Assembly (NCBI GenBank): GCA_030849065.1
Contig: JASAON010001618.1
Coordinates: 39,266 to 103,265 of the forward strand
DNA from: Jaenimonas drosophilae
Lineage: Eukaryota; Euglenozoa; Kinetoplastea; Trypanosomatida; Trypanosomatidae
Length of the DNA stretch: 64,000 bases
Direction of reading: 5' to 3'
Part shown: positions 9,739 to 19,815 of the stretch, one piece after another
Numbering within the stretch: the stretch's first letter is position 1
Layout of the letters: every line of letters begins with the position of its first letter
Translations under genes and position numbers: made by a program
Notes under the pieces: generated by a model
Seen by the model: only the letters and a program-made list of their open reading frames with translations
Told to the model about the DNA's origin: nothing
Databases searched by the model: none

Positions 9739-12700
9739 TCAAACCTCTGCCCCTGTGATGCCGTAGCTCACCATTGACAAGGCATCGCCCGCCACACCCA
9801 AGATGTTTCCCTTATCCACAAAAGATGAGATGGCTTCGGGTGTCATGCCGAGCGGCGCACGCACGAACCACGACTGTTCTTTGCGATAGCCTCGCTGCTT
9901 CAGCAAGCGCTGCTGACGCTGCACCTCAGCAGCGCTCAGCAGATCACGGCAGTTCGGCCATTTCGCATTCCGCAGCCCAAAGAGGACGAGGAAGGGCACA
10001 AGGAGGACGGCGGTGATGGTGATGACGATGACCCACATCTCCACATGGAGTGTCTTGGCAAAGACGCCGTAGTAGTCCAGAGCTGGAATGCTACTGTAGG
10101 CCAACGTTGCTACCAGATAGAAGACGGGCATTCCAACCAAAAAGAAGAGATTCCAAATCGTGATGGAGTGAGACTCCCACAACAGGGTAAAGAGCTGAGA
10201 AAATATGAGAGATGTATACGCAATCGTGAAGGCCACATCGTTCGTCTCAGCCCATCCATGATGCGCCAAGGAAAATGTTGGTCCAAGGCACTTCATGGTG
10301 AGCCATAAAAGAAGGGATGATTGAATGACCCCACGTGCCAGATAGGAGCCAAAGAACTCGCTCCACATCAAGTCCATCCCTGCTCGAGTCAGCTTATACA
10401 AGGACGGGGTTCGTTCCAGAACCACACGTGGCGCACATCGATCCAGGCAATACAAAAACGTCTGCGGAAGTGTGTAGACACCATTCCACATCATGAGGGA
10501 GTAGCTGTTCCAGAAGGATGCCCCCGAAATGTGTGTGTAGAACAAGTTAAAGACCAGCTGAAGCATGGCAATCAGCATGGATTTGTAGAAGCTATACTTG
10601 ATGACGTAGGCGGTGCGCACGTAGGACTGCTGGCCATGCACGAGAAGAAGCGGCCGAAGGTCTGAAAACTGAGACACCACAAAGTCCGCCGCACGGGCCG
10701 CCTGCTTTCCCTCCTTACCCGCAATCCCCACACCAACCTCCGCCTCCTGGAGCATCGCCACATCGTTGCCGCCGTCGCCAATGGACAGCACCACGTGCCC
10801 ACTGGACCGAACCAGGGTGGTGATGGCAGCCTTCTGACTAGGCGTGGTACGGGCACAAATGACGCTGTTGCAGTGGTAGCTGAGCTCTGCAAACTTTTGA
10901 CGAAGAGCAGGAATGGTGAGAATGCTGTGGAGCACAGCACCGCCCTGCACAATGAGAACACTACGTGTAGGACGGCCACCTTCGGGGGATTCAACGACCG
11001 TTGGCATGTCCGCCGACACCGTTGACACATCATCGGGGGTATCTGGAGAGTAGTGCAGCACCTTCTGCTGCATGGTGCCGCCAAGACTCCCCAGCCACTG
11101 CTTGGAGAACGTCATCTTCGTTTGTGGTGGAAACATGGCGTTGATGTCCATCTCCATCAGCTCCTCATCCCAACGCCGGGTGTTGTTGCTGTTGCTGTTG
11201 TTGCTGTGAGGATCCATCTCGACGACTCTAATGATGCGGTCGCCTGGTGCGTAGAGTTTGCAACAGAGGCCAATCTGCTCCGCCGTTTCCACCTTATCAC
11301 CCGTCAGCATCCACAGCTTGATGCCAGCCTCCTGCAGGCTACACACCGTTTCTTGAACCCCGTCCTGCAACTTGTCTTCAATGGCAGTGATGCCAAGAAC
11401 TCGCACGTTCGTCTCCATGGACAGACGTAGTTCGTCCAACTTCTCCTGCCGTCCATCCAACAACGTACTCGCTGCCGTGTACTTGTCGAGGAACTCATTC
11501 AGGCTACTTCTGGAGATCTCCTTGGACGCCACAAGGAGGGTACGCAATCCCGTACAGGCGTAGGCGCTCAGCTGGTCTGACAGACGCGACAACCACACTC
11601 CATCATCTCGTCCTTGGGTCTTGGGGGCAACCATGGAGAGTATGCGGTCATCTGCACCCTTCACGAGGAAGTAGATGCGCCCAGACTGCTCGTCCTCGGC
11701 CAACATGCCCATCGACTTCTTCTCGGATGAAAAGGGGAAGACCACGTGGATGCGCCATCTACGCTCCACGTCATTCACCTTCACCACGGCTTCTGTCTCG
11801 GTTCGTTGATAGAGCACCGCATTGAGCTTCGCCGCCCCACAGCACAAGGCCGTCTCGTCCGGGGAGGTGGCTTGGAAAGAGACGGTGTTGGTGCTGATGG
11901 TATGCACCACCTCGACGTTGTTGCACAGTGCGAGGGCCGTTGCCATCTCCATGACTTGCGGAATGTTGCTAAATACCATGGCATCGACGGCGATGGGCTC
12001 TTCCTCCACCGCATCGGTAAAGGCTTCGCAGGCGTACGTGGGTGATCCAGCAATACTGGGCGGTGTGGCTATGGCGCCAAGGTGGATCTCCTGTTCCACC
12101 TCCGCCACGTAGAGGTACATGAGCTCCATCACATTCTGCGTCATGGTACCCGTCTTGTCCGACAAGACATAGTCAATCTGGCCTAAATCTTCCAAGATGC
12201 TCGAGTTCTTCACCTTGCAGCCTTCGCGTTCAGCTCCGTGCATCATGGATGCGTCCCACTCCACCATCATGGACATGTAGTACTTACTCATATCCACAAT
12301 AAACTTGAAGGAGATGGGAATCATCGCGGTGGTCAGGAGAAAAAAACGAAGGGGGTACACAAGAAAGGCCGGGGGTTCGTGTGTGGGCTGTGGCAGGTAC
12401 CACGCACGCTCGGGGAGGTTCCGGTTGCTCAGGAAGCCAGTCAAGCCAAAGATGGCGGCACAAATGAGCTGCGCGCAAAAGATAAACATGGAGTATCGGC
12501 TAATGTGCCGGTCAATCTTGGCCCACTTGCGTGGCGGGGCACGTTTATTCATGCCACACTTGGTGTCATTGCCTGTATAGACAGCAATCGCCAACGCACG
12601 TTCCGTGTTCTTGAGGTAGCTTGACTGTGGCAACAAGTGGCGGAAGGTCATGGATACCTCCGTTGTTGTTTGCTCCATGTGAAGGGTGGGCTCCAGTGTG

Positions 12701-13431
12701 GCAGGATCTTGCGCGTGGCCCACAAAATCTGCTCGACCGTCAAATGCCTCAATGATGGAGCTCGGCGGCGGGCAGTGGAGCGTGAGGCGAGAGAGCTTCT
12801 CCAGCATCTCCTCCACCGTGTCCGTCACCGCCAGGGGTACGTCGACGCTCGAGACCACATTGGGCGAGGTGGTGGTTGGGCGTGGGGGAGCAACTACATC
12901 ACGCTGCTTCAAGTCAATCTCGCCATCCAAGTTGTCTGTGCGTACGTAGACGGTTTGTTTCCCACTGGCGGCCACCACAATCATGTCGCAGGGGAGCTCC
13001 TCATTCTGGCCAATCATCACCACATCCCCCACGCGAATGGAGGAGTTGTGCTTGTACTGCCACTCCTTGGTGCTGCGGTCCAGCACACAGCGGTACTTTG
13101 AGTTGTAGGCTTCGTCCTGGCGGTGCCGCTTCACGTCGTCGTAGCCCTCCTTGATGGCCGTCAAGGAGAAGGCGAAGACGAGTGGGACGAGGGTGGAGAG
13201 GGGGTTGACGGGTGCAATCACTGGAATGAATTGGAGGGCAGTAACAAGAAGAAAGTAAAAGTTAATGGGGCGTCGAAACTGCTCGTAGAGGTTCACTGGG
13301 AGGAAGGAGTAGAAGGTGTAGCGGCTGTTGGTGACGGTGTTGTCGGAGTAGGCCATGGCGGTGTGTTCGTCCAGCGGACGAATCACGCGCCGCGGCAGAT
13401 CTTCTTGAGCCTTGAAGAAGACATTGCCCAT
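9739..13431 (-). CDS. P4-type ATPase (phospholipid flippase)
   Basis: Counted from the first ATG (13431), this is a 1230-residue P4-ATPase. It flips aminophospholipids across plasma or Golgi/endosomal membranes, usually with a CDC50 partner. Visible motifs are the entry segment with YSDNTVTNSRYTFYSFLP, the actuator motif DGEI at 169-172 (normally DGET), PISF in M4, the phosphorylation motif DKTGT with Asp425, and GDGGND at 885-890. These are followed by six C-terminal membrane spans. The aspartate position and total length are normal for the family with this start. The frame stays open for about 126 codons further upstream to a TAG at 13807-13809, but without any ATG, so an N-terminal extension from a non-AUG codon is possible (see findings). 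Confidence 0.93.
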   Translation of the reverse strand: MGNVFFKAQEDLPRRVIRPLDEHTAMAYSDNTVTNSRYTFYSFLPVNLYEQFRRPINFYFLLVTALQFIPVIAPVNPLSTLVPLVFAFSLTAIKEGYDDVKRHRQDEAYNSKYRCVLDRSTKEWQYKHNSSIRVGDVVMIGQNEELPCDMIVVAASGKQTVYVRTDNLDGEIDLKQRDVVAPPRPTTTSPNVVSSVDVPLAVTDTVEEMLEKLSRLTLHCPPPSSIIEAFDGRADFVGHAQDPATLEPTLHMEQTTTEVSMTFRHLLPQSSYLKNTERALAIAVYTGNDTKCGMNKRAPPRKWAKIDRHISRYSMFIFCAQLICAAIFGLTGFLSNRNLPERAWYLPQPTHEPPAFLVYPLRFFLLTTAMIPISFKFIVDMSKYYMSMMVEWDASMMHGAEREGCKVKNSSILEDLGQIDYVLSDKTGTMTQNVMELMYLYVAEVEQEIHLGAIATPPSIAGSPTYACEAFTDAVEEEPIAVDAMVFSNIPQVMEMATALALCNNVEVVHTISTNTVSFQATSPDETALCCGAAKLNAVLYQRTETEAVVKVNDVERRWRIHVVFPFSSEKKSMGMLAEDEQSGRIYFLVKGADDRILSMVAPKTQGRDDGVWLSRLSDQLSAYACTGLRTLLVASKEISRSSLNEFLDKYTAASTLLDGRQEKLDELRLSMETNVRVLGITAIEDKLQDGVQETVCSLQEAGIKLWMLTGDKVETAEQIGLCCKLYAPGDRIIRVVEMDPHSNNSNSNNTRRWDEELMEMDINAMFPPQTKMTFSKQWLGSLGGTMQQKVLHYSPDTPDDVSTVSADMPTVVESPEGGRPTRSVLIVQGGAVLHSILTIPALRQKFAELSYHCNSVICARTTPSQKAAITTLVRSSGHVVLSIGDGGNDVAMLQEAEVGVGIAGKEGKQAARAADFVVSQFSDLRPLLLVHGQQSYVRTAYVIKYSFYKSMLIAMLQLVFNLFYTHISGASFWNSYSLMMWNGVYTLPQTFLYCLDRCAPRVVLERTPSLYKLTRAGMDLMWSEFFGSYLARGVIQSSLLLWLTMKCLGPTFSLAHHGWAETNDVAFTIAYTSLIFSQLFTLLWESHSITIWNLFFLVGMPVFYLVATLAYSSIPALDYYGVFAKTLHVEMWVIVITITAVLLVPFLVLFGLRNAKWPNCRDLLSAAEVQRQQRLLKQRGYRKEQSWFVRAPLGMTPEAISSFVDKGNILGVAGDALSMVSYGITGAEV

Positions 13432-14236
13432 CTCTTCTGGGTTAAACTTGGCGCGAGGTGAGGTTGATCCCTGGGCAACGGAGAGTAGGGCGCCGACACA
13501 GAACTTCCAGAAAACACTCAGGTACAGCAGAGCAGCCTTTGCCAGCACCAGGGGTGAGCGAAGGAGCTCAACGTGTGGGCGGTAGCGGCGACGCTTGCGA
13601 CCTTCACGAAACGATTTGGATGGATCACTAGAAAGAACCGAAGGTACAGCAATGTGCTCCTTCGGTGGTGCTGCAGATGATGTTGTTGCTGCTGCTGCTG
13701 GTTGTCTTGCTCGGCTCGTCACCTTTCCGATTCCTCCCAGGAACTCCCCACGGCGCTCGACACTCTCGTGTCGGCCAGAGACGGCAGAAGAATGAATGGT
13801 TGATGCCTAGGAAACACAAGAAGGTATATGCCAAATGCACCAAAGACCTGAAAAAAAAAAGAATGAATGTGCGCCACACAATTAAATGTGTGTGTGTTTG
13901 TGTTTGCGTGGCGTTCCTTGTGAGAGATAACCAGAGCAGGAGAGTCTTGCTCGTGGGCTAATAGTAAGTGTGGCAGCAAACTAGACTGGAATACTTGCTA
14001 CCCCATCCAAAAAAAAAACAACAACAGCTGCTGCACAACAACAACAACAATAACAGAAGTGTGAAGATAAGAGAACAAGTGTTGGCAGAAGTTGATGCTC
14101 ACAGAAGTTGCAATCATGTACGAGATATATGAGTAGGTGTACTTGTAAATGTGTCTGTGACAACACATGAATGAACTATACACGTATGGGAGCACATCTT
14201 CCCCAACAACAACAGCAACAACAACAACAACACATA
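13432..14236. other. P4-ATPase leader and spacer to the LRRIQ1-like gene
   Basis: The part next to the P4-ATPase (13432-13847) contains no ATG in any coding-strand frame, while the ATPase frame itself stays open to 13809. Farther right are a T10 tract with CAG on the coding strand (13848-13860), a TG-rich run (about 13886-13909), and CAA repeats near 14030-14055 and 14206-14233. The last lies directly after the stop of the LRRIQ1-like gene. Confidence 0.7.
13848..13872 (-). promoter_or_regulatory. Candidate trans-splice acceptor for the P4-ATPase mRNA
   Basis: The coding strand reads a run of ten T followed by CAG, with more pyrimidines upstream. This is a textbook spliced-leader acceptor. 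The AG falls at plus 13849-13848. Splicing here would leave a 416-base leader with no ATG before the ATG at 13431. Confidence 0.55.
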
Positions 14237-17200
14237 TCAGCGTCCTCGCAGATCTCGTTTGGCCTTGAGTGGGTCTGAGATAAACTCCATCCGGGCCTGT
14301 TTGTGGCTGGCTACGGTCATCTTCTTTTTCCTCTTCATAATCTGCGATGCAACCTGCGATCCCCACTGAGCCTCCAGCGCCTCGCGGGAGGTTGGCGGCG
14401 CGGTGTTCTCCGTTGTGACAGATGATGGCCGATTGCCCAACGCCAACCGTGGCGGAAGCTGTGCATCCTGCGTTGGCGCTGACCCAGCACGTGGAGGAGG
14501 AGGAGCTGGCTGAAATGGAAGCGTGGCGGGTACGTCGAAGCGTGTGAAGGGTGCCCCACTAACCTCCTCCATTGCCTTCTTCAGCATGGCACCCATTCCT
14601 TCGAGTTGTGGCATGTCAATGTCGTTGAATTCGTCCACCACCGCGGCAAACTCATCCTCGTCCTCGGGCTTGGGCCGAAGAATGCGCTTCAGACGAGATC
14701 GAAGTGCGGCACCACGCCACACGGGCTGAATGCGACGAGCGGCCATCTCTCGACGGAATCCAAGGCTCTTTTGATACGCAGCCCGCAACTCCAGCAGCTC
14801 CTTCCGAGCACGGCGAATGAGGATGCGTCCGTAGACCCACGCATTCAGCTGCTTCTTTGCCTGTTGCTCAACATGCAATCGACGCTGTTGGCTGTACCAC
14901 GACGATGAAACATGAACGTTGGCGTAGTAGAGCTCCGAGTTGGAGGTGAAGGCAGACATACGCTGCAGATGCTCTTGCATGGAGCTCACGGCATCTACTG
15001 AACGTTGCCACTGCACCGAGGTGGAGAGACGATGGACGGCCGGGGTGTAGTGAAGATGTTTGGCTTGAAGACGTTCGCGCAGTTCCTCCTCAATCAGCTC
15101 GGCAGATCGCAGACGTCGTGAGCCATCGATTGCCGCCACATCCATGGACGTACGCATGTCCGTGATGAAGGCATCCCCACACAAGGCAGAGAAGGTCCTT
15201 CCATAGGCTGGCAGCAAACCTGCACCGGAGTCCATGGACCACAACCGATGAAGGACGTTGGTGGAGTGGCTTCTGCAACAAGATGTGGCAAGTAGCATCT
15301 GCACCTCATGTGGCAGAGTAGGAAGCTCTCTCTGCTCCGTCAGCGACATGCGTACGAGAACATCGTTGTTTAGCTCGCGGAGATGCGGAAGCATGCGCAA
15401 CAGGGCATCCCGCATCCACGGAAGAAGAGGCCGTGGCTTAGGTTGGTTCTCTGTGGGAGCATCTGGGGCAGGAAGAGGAGCTGGTTGGCCCACAAAGGGA
15501 TTCTCGCTGACGTCGAGCACATCGAGACGTTGGCATGCCGCAAGTGGTCGAAGATCCGAGAAGTGGCGGAGTGCGTTGAAGGAGAGCTTCAGGGTTCGGA
15601 GCCGCGGACACTGTGCAAGGCCAGAGATGTCTTGGATGCGATTTGCTTCGGCGTGAAGGACTTCGAGCATCGGCATCCACGGCATGTGCTCCTGTCGCAG
15701 CGCCACCAGTGCGTTGCGGTTCATGAAGAGCTGCGTCAGGAACATCCAACACAGCGAGCCCGATGATGGGGAGGGAAGCGCAACCAAGCGATTGCTGGAA
15801 ATGAAGAGCTTCTGCAGAATGGCATGTGCGTGTGCGATAGAATCGAGGCTGGTGAGCTGATTATCGCACAGGTTCAGCTCCTGCAACAAGGAAAGTGGTG
15901 CCAAGTCTTCAACACTGTCGATGCGATTGCGGTTGAGGTGCAGCTGGGTGAGGTGTTCGCACGTGCTCAAGGGGCTCACAGAGGAAATGTGGTTGGCGTA
16001 GGCGTGCAGGGTGGTCAGTGAGTAGGAGAGAAGCCGCCCAATGGGCTCCAGGGTGGTGAGGGCGTTGGAGGAGATGTCGAGCTGCGCCACGGCCAGCGTG
16101 CGGGAAAATGCGCAGAGTTGTGCCGCATTGACGCCACGCGCAGATGGCGAGGACGCCTCGGCATCCTCTTCGAGGGTGGAGACTTTGTTGTCATTGATGC
16201 GCAGCGTCTTGAGAGAGGTGAAGGTGCTGAGGAGTGCCTCGAGGGAGAGGTGGCTAATCTCGTTGCTGCTCAGGTCAAGCTCTCGAACAAGCGGACACAC
16301 GGGTGTACCACGATCCTGCATCCAGCGCCGCGCTGAGCCGTCGTCGGCGGCAGCGTGTGGGGCAGGATGATGACTGCGAGCGCGTAGCATCATGGACGCG
16401 AGGCTCGCGCAATCTATCCGACGGAGATGCTCCAACACAAAGGAGAGAGAGGATAGGATGAGGGGGGCACGAAAGAGATCATGCTCTGCTGCGGCAAAGG
16501 AGAGCGACTGCATCGAACGTACCACCTCACTATTCAGGCATCCCTCCACCTCTGCAGGTGCAGGTGCGCCAAGGTTGGCTGTGGTGGGGCGGCTGCTCGT
16601 CATGGCCGTCGCCGACACATCCCGCACCTCCGTCTTTGGGCAGTTGCGCTGGAGTCGGAGGAGGGCGTGGCTCAGTGCCTCCTTCACGTGCTCAATCTTC
16701 TTGGAATTCTGCTCCCCCCATTCCCGACGTATGCTGTGCTCCTGAAGGAGGGAGCTCATCCGCAGAGAGCGATCCTCCATCGTGGACCAACCCGAGAAGA
16801 CTCGACTCGTGGCGAGGCTGCGGTGGTAGGTGGAACATCCAGCCACCATAGCATCATGTGCCACCTCACGAAGTACAAGATGCCGCACATGAGAAACATA
16901 TTCATCTTCGAGTTGTTTGCGTTGGGCTCGCAGTTGGCGCACATGTTCCTCTTCGCGCTCACTCAACAACGCCACGACGGCCTGACGACCACTCTTCTCC
17001 GCCAGACGTAGGGCATCCAGCTGAGCGAGCTGCTCCTCTTCGATGCGAGTGCAGATGGCACTGTAATGGGTGAAGACGTCGTTGGATAGCTGCGCCGTGA
17101 CTGCAATGAAGCGCAGATTGATGGCCTGCTTCGTTAGTGCCAGGCGGCGTTGCTCCGCCAGATGCAAGTCCTCGCGGCAGCTCTCTTCCTCTTCCACGAT

Positions 17201-18979
17201 GCTTGAGTGGCCAGCATCTGCATCCTTGAAACACTGTGCCATTGCCTCCTCCACGTTTTCCAGAAGAGCTGCGAAGTGTGCCAACATTCGCGTCATGCGT
17301 GCATCCTCCTCCCGCAGTCGCTTGTATTCCGCAGCTTCTTGTGCCACCAGCCAATTGTCGCGGGCGGCGCGGCGCTGAATCTGCTCCAGGTTCTTCGCCC
17401 GCACCTCCCCCACCTCCTTTCCTGGTGATGATGCATGGACTTGCTGTTGGTCTTCGGTGGTGGTGGTGGTTGTAGTCGCCGCCATCTCCATCTCCCGTCG
17501 CAGCTTCACCTCATGCTCGGATGGAGGAATCAGTGCGTCCATGCGATCTACAAAAGGCTCTAGCGCTAACAGCCCACGTGCATCCTTCTGCTGCTTGAGC
17601 TCTGCAGCTCTCGCGGCACTCCTTCGCTCGCGGCCCTCCTTCACAACTGCCCTCATCGCCTTTTGTGTGTGCTCCTCCAAGGCCTGATCGCGCTGCTCCA
17701 TGCTTTGGATGGACTCGAGCACGTTGGCATCAATCTTCTTGAGATGATCGACGGTGATCTTGGTGGTGGTGGTGGTGTTGTTCGCGGCACTCAACTCCAA
17801 TGATGGGGATGCTATGGCCACGGCTGGTGCAGAGGTCTGTAGTCGCTGCTCTGCCTGCTCCAACAAACGCTCCCACTCACGAAGAGGTGCCGTTTCTTCC
17901 GTGGATGGGCAGAATTCAAAGGCGTAGAGTGAAGGAAGCGTGATGTGGGCCATGTCCTTCATCATCCTCGACTTGGCCGTTTGCTGCTGTTCCGGCGGCG
18001 AACAATCATCATCTGCTGGGCTCTCCTTCAATGGGGGAGGCGGTGAGGCATCGTTGTTGGTGGCCGGTGTTGTGGATGGCTCAGAGTACTTGTTGGACTC
18101 AGCCATCAAGTGTTGCAGGCGTTCCGTCAACTCCCGAGCACGTTGAAGGAGTTGCTCATCCTCGGCCTCATCGTCGAGCAAATCTTCCTTCTCCAAATAC
18201 TGGTCGTACACATCCGCGCCAAGGATCTCCTCCTCCTCCCGCAGAAGCTTCAAACGCGTTTGCAGCTCCACATCACGACTGCAGTCGATGTGCTGCGTCT
18301 TGCCAACGCTGAGATACTCCTGCGCCCGGCGAAGCAGCCGATCTGTTTCATCCACCAGGGGGTCAGAGCTCAGATCCTGCATCATCGGCTCATGCCGGCG
18401 ACGACGGTTCTGCTCCTGTGTGGGAGATGTCTGTGCCACCTTCACGTGTGCCGCCGCAAGATCCATGCCTTCACACACGTACTGCATCTCCAACTCCATC
18501 TCTCGGTTGATCTTTAGAGCATTGCGATACTTCATGGATGCCTCCGCACCACCTCGGTCTAGTTGCGAGGGGAGGAGCTCCTCAGTGGAAACACCTGCGC
18601 GCAGTGTTTCAATGGTCTGGGCAACGTGCTGGACCAAGTTTGGGGGCGTAATGGCCGTCAAGGATGAAGTGTGCTTGAGCAGCAACGCCTCCAGAGGGTC
18701 CCAGAGGAGCTCTTCCTGGGTGATGTTGGCATAGTCGAGCACTCCTCCATTGGCATCGCCCTCCTCTTCCGCCACCCCACCCGTGAGGAAGACATCTGCG
18801 CCATAACCAGAGCGGAATCGGCTGGCTGCCTCCACCTCCATCAAGCCATCCATGGGGCCCTGCACGCCATACTCTGCCAACAGCGCCGCCTCCTCCTCAG
18901 GCCGCATGCAATACACCGCATCATCATCCTCAATCGTCTTCTTCGTTCCAGGGGCATGTCCGGGTGAGTGGTCGCTCAT
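14237..18979 (-). CDS. LRRIQ1: LRRIQ1-like protein: coiled coil, leucine-rich repeats, IQ motif
   Basis: This 1580-residue protein starts at the ATG at 18979. Residues about 130-800 are charged, low in hydrophobics and heavily helical, with long coiled-coil stretches. A run of SDS22-type leucine-rich repeats spans about 903-1160 (for example LVRELDLSSNEISHL and LTQLHLNRNRIDSV), ending in a cap-like VLDVSENPF. A helical linker follows, then an IQ-like motif near 1405-1430 (AARRIQPVWRGAALRSRL) that could bind calmodulin or a similar EF-hand protein. Architecture and length resemble animal LRRIQ1 (about 1700 residues), a protein found in ciliated organisms. A flagellar or basal-body role is inference only. 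The C-terminus (about 1440-1580) is proline-rich and probably disordered. Confidence 0.75.
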   Translation of the reverse strand: MSDHSPGHAPGTKKTIEDDDAVYCMRPEEEAALLAEYGVQGPMDGLMEVEAASRFRSGYGADVFLTGGVAEEEGDANGGVLDYANITQEELLWDPLEALLLKHTSSLTAITPPNLVQHVAQTIETLRAGVSTEELLPSQLDRGGAEASMKYRNALKINREMELEMQYVCEGMDLAAAHVKVAQTSPTQEQNRRRRHEPMMQDLSSDPLVDETDRLLRRAQEYLSVGKTQHIDCSRDVELQTRLKLLREEEEILGADVYDQYLEKEDLLDDEAEDEQLLQRARELTERLQHLMAESNKYSEPSTTPATNNDASPPPPLKESPADDDCSPPEQQQTAKSRMMKDMAHITLPSLYAFEFCPSTEETAPLREWERLLEQAEQRLQTSAPAVAIASPSLELSAANNTTTTTKITVDHLKKIDANVLESIQSMEQRDQALEEHTQKAMRAVVKEGRERRSAARAAELKQQKDARGLLALEPFVDRMDALIPPSEHEVKLRREMEMAATTTTTTTEDQQQVHASSPGKEVGEVRAKNLEQIQRRAARDNWLVAQEAAEYKRLREEDARMTRMLAHFAALLENVEEAMAQCFKDADAGHSSIVEEEESCREDLHLAEQRRLALTKQAINLRFIAVTAQLSNDVFTHYSAICTRIEEEQLAQLDALRLAEKSGRQAVVALLSEREEEHVRQLRAQRKQLEDEYVSHVRHLVLREVAHDAMVAGCSTYHRSLATSRVFSGWSTMEDRSLRMSSLLQEHSIRREWGEQNSKKIEHVKEALSHALLRLQRNCPKTEVRDVSATAMTSSRPTTANLGAPAPAEVEGCLNSEVVRSMQSLSFAAAEHDLFRAPLILSSLSFVLEHLRRIDCASLASMMLRARSHHPAPHAAADDGSARRWMQDRGTPVCPLVRELDLSSNEISHLSLEALLSTFTSLKTLRINDNKVSTLEEDAEASSPSARGVNAAQLCAFSRTLAVAQLDISSNALTTLEPIGRLLSYSLTTLHAYANHISSVSPLSTCEHLTQLHLNRNRIDSVEDLAPLSLLQELNLCDNQLTSLDSIAHAHAILQKLFISSNRLVALPSPSSGSLCWMFLTQLFMNRNALVALRQEHMPWMPMLEVLHAEANRIQDISGLAQCPRLRTLKLSFNALRHFSDLRPLAACQRLDVLDVSENPFVGQPAPLPAPDAPTENQPKPRPLLPWMRDALLRMLPHLRELNNDVLVRMSLTEQRELPTLPHEVQMLLATSCCRSHSTNVLHRLWSMDSGAGLLPAYGRTFSALCGDAFITDMRTSMDVAAIDGSRRLRSAELIEEELRERLQAKHLHYTPAVHRLSTSVQWQRSVDAVSSMQEHLQRMSAFTSNSELYYANVHVSSSWYSQQRRLHVEQQAKKQLNAWVYGRILIRRARKELLELRAAYQKSLGFRREMAARRIQPVWRGAALRSRLKRILRPKPEDEDEFAAVVDEFNDIDMPQLEGMGAMLKKAMEEVSGAPFTRFDVPATLPFQPAPPPPRAGSAPTQDAQLPPRLALGNRPSSVTTENTAPPTSREALEAQWGSQVASQIMKRKKKMTVASHKQARMEFISDPLKAKRDLRGR

Positions 18980-19815
18980 GAGTAACTATGAAACAAACAC
19001 GTGGAGCCTACACGTCAACCGAGGACGACATCCGACAACGTCAGGAACCTCTACACCACACGGAAGACGTGTGGACGACGGATGACCTCTTCTATAGGCA
19101 CTGAGTGTATCACCCAGACGCTCTTGTGTAGAGTGAAGACCACGCAAGAGCAGAGCAGTGAAAGAGAAAAGAAAAAACAATCGACGTTGATGTGGGGGAA
19201 CTATCGTGATCTGTGGTAAAAATACTCGTTGAGTGAAGAACACACAACCCTACTTCCATAAAGGAGAGGTGCAAAGAAAGAAGAAGAAGAAGAAGAACAA
19301 GAAGTGATGATGAAAGGTTCTTCATTCTGGATGCCCCATCCATTCACACGCGGTTTTGTTGCAAGAGCCAATGTTGCAAGAGCAGCTGTTAAGGTCTTTT
19401 GATTAGTCCAGCAAAGGAGTAGACGACAGATTTGTTTCCCAGACAGAGGACATCCAGGAATAGAAGGTGCTGCTCGCTGCTGCATCTCCACACATACACA
19501 CGCACACACACACACACACACACACACGTCTACCAAACCTAAGTAGAACGATGCGCGCCACACCAACAACGGACGCCATCATCACAACCTATTTTTCAAT
19601 GTTCTGTTGTATAAGATGGGTATAGGCGTAGGTGTCTTCCCCCCCTTCACACTGTGGAGAAAACCACGACAGGGGGCCGTCAAGCATTTTCCTCCCCCTG
19701 TCCTTGGAGCGGGAAAGCATCAAGCAAAAAGAAAGAAGAGAATGTGCGGGGCATGGAGCACACGTGGCAGAATAACGGATGCGTGCGTCTGTGCTGGGTA
19801 TATGGTAAGAGCACA
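18980..19815. other. Spacer with microsatellites
   Basis: No gene is seen. It contains purine runs that read as polypyrimidine on the coding strand (about 19157-19179 and a GAA repeat at about 19276-19302), both candidate trans-splicing signals for the LRRIQ1-like gene. A CA repeat of about 35 bases lies at 19492-19527, in the opposite strand sense. The frames across these repeats are repeat-derived and are not genes. Confidence 0.65.

Noticed and set aside
19201..19569. A 122-codon minus-strand frame with Cys-Val repeats and a Ser run
   Set aside because: It is produced by a CA/TG microsatellite and a GAA/TTC repeat, with no other protein character.
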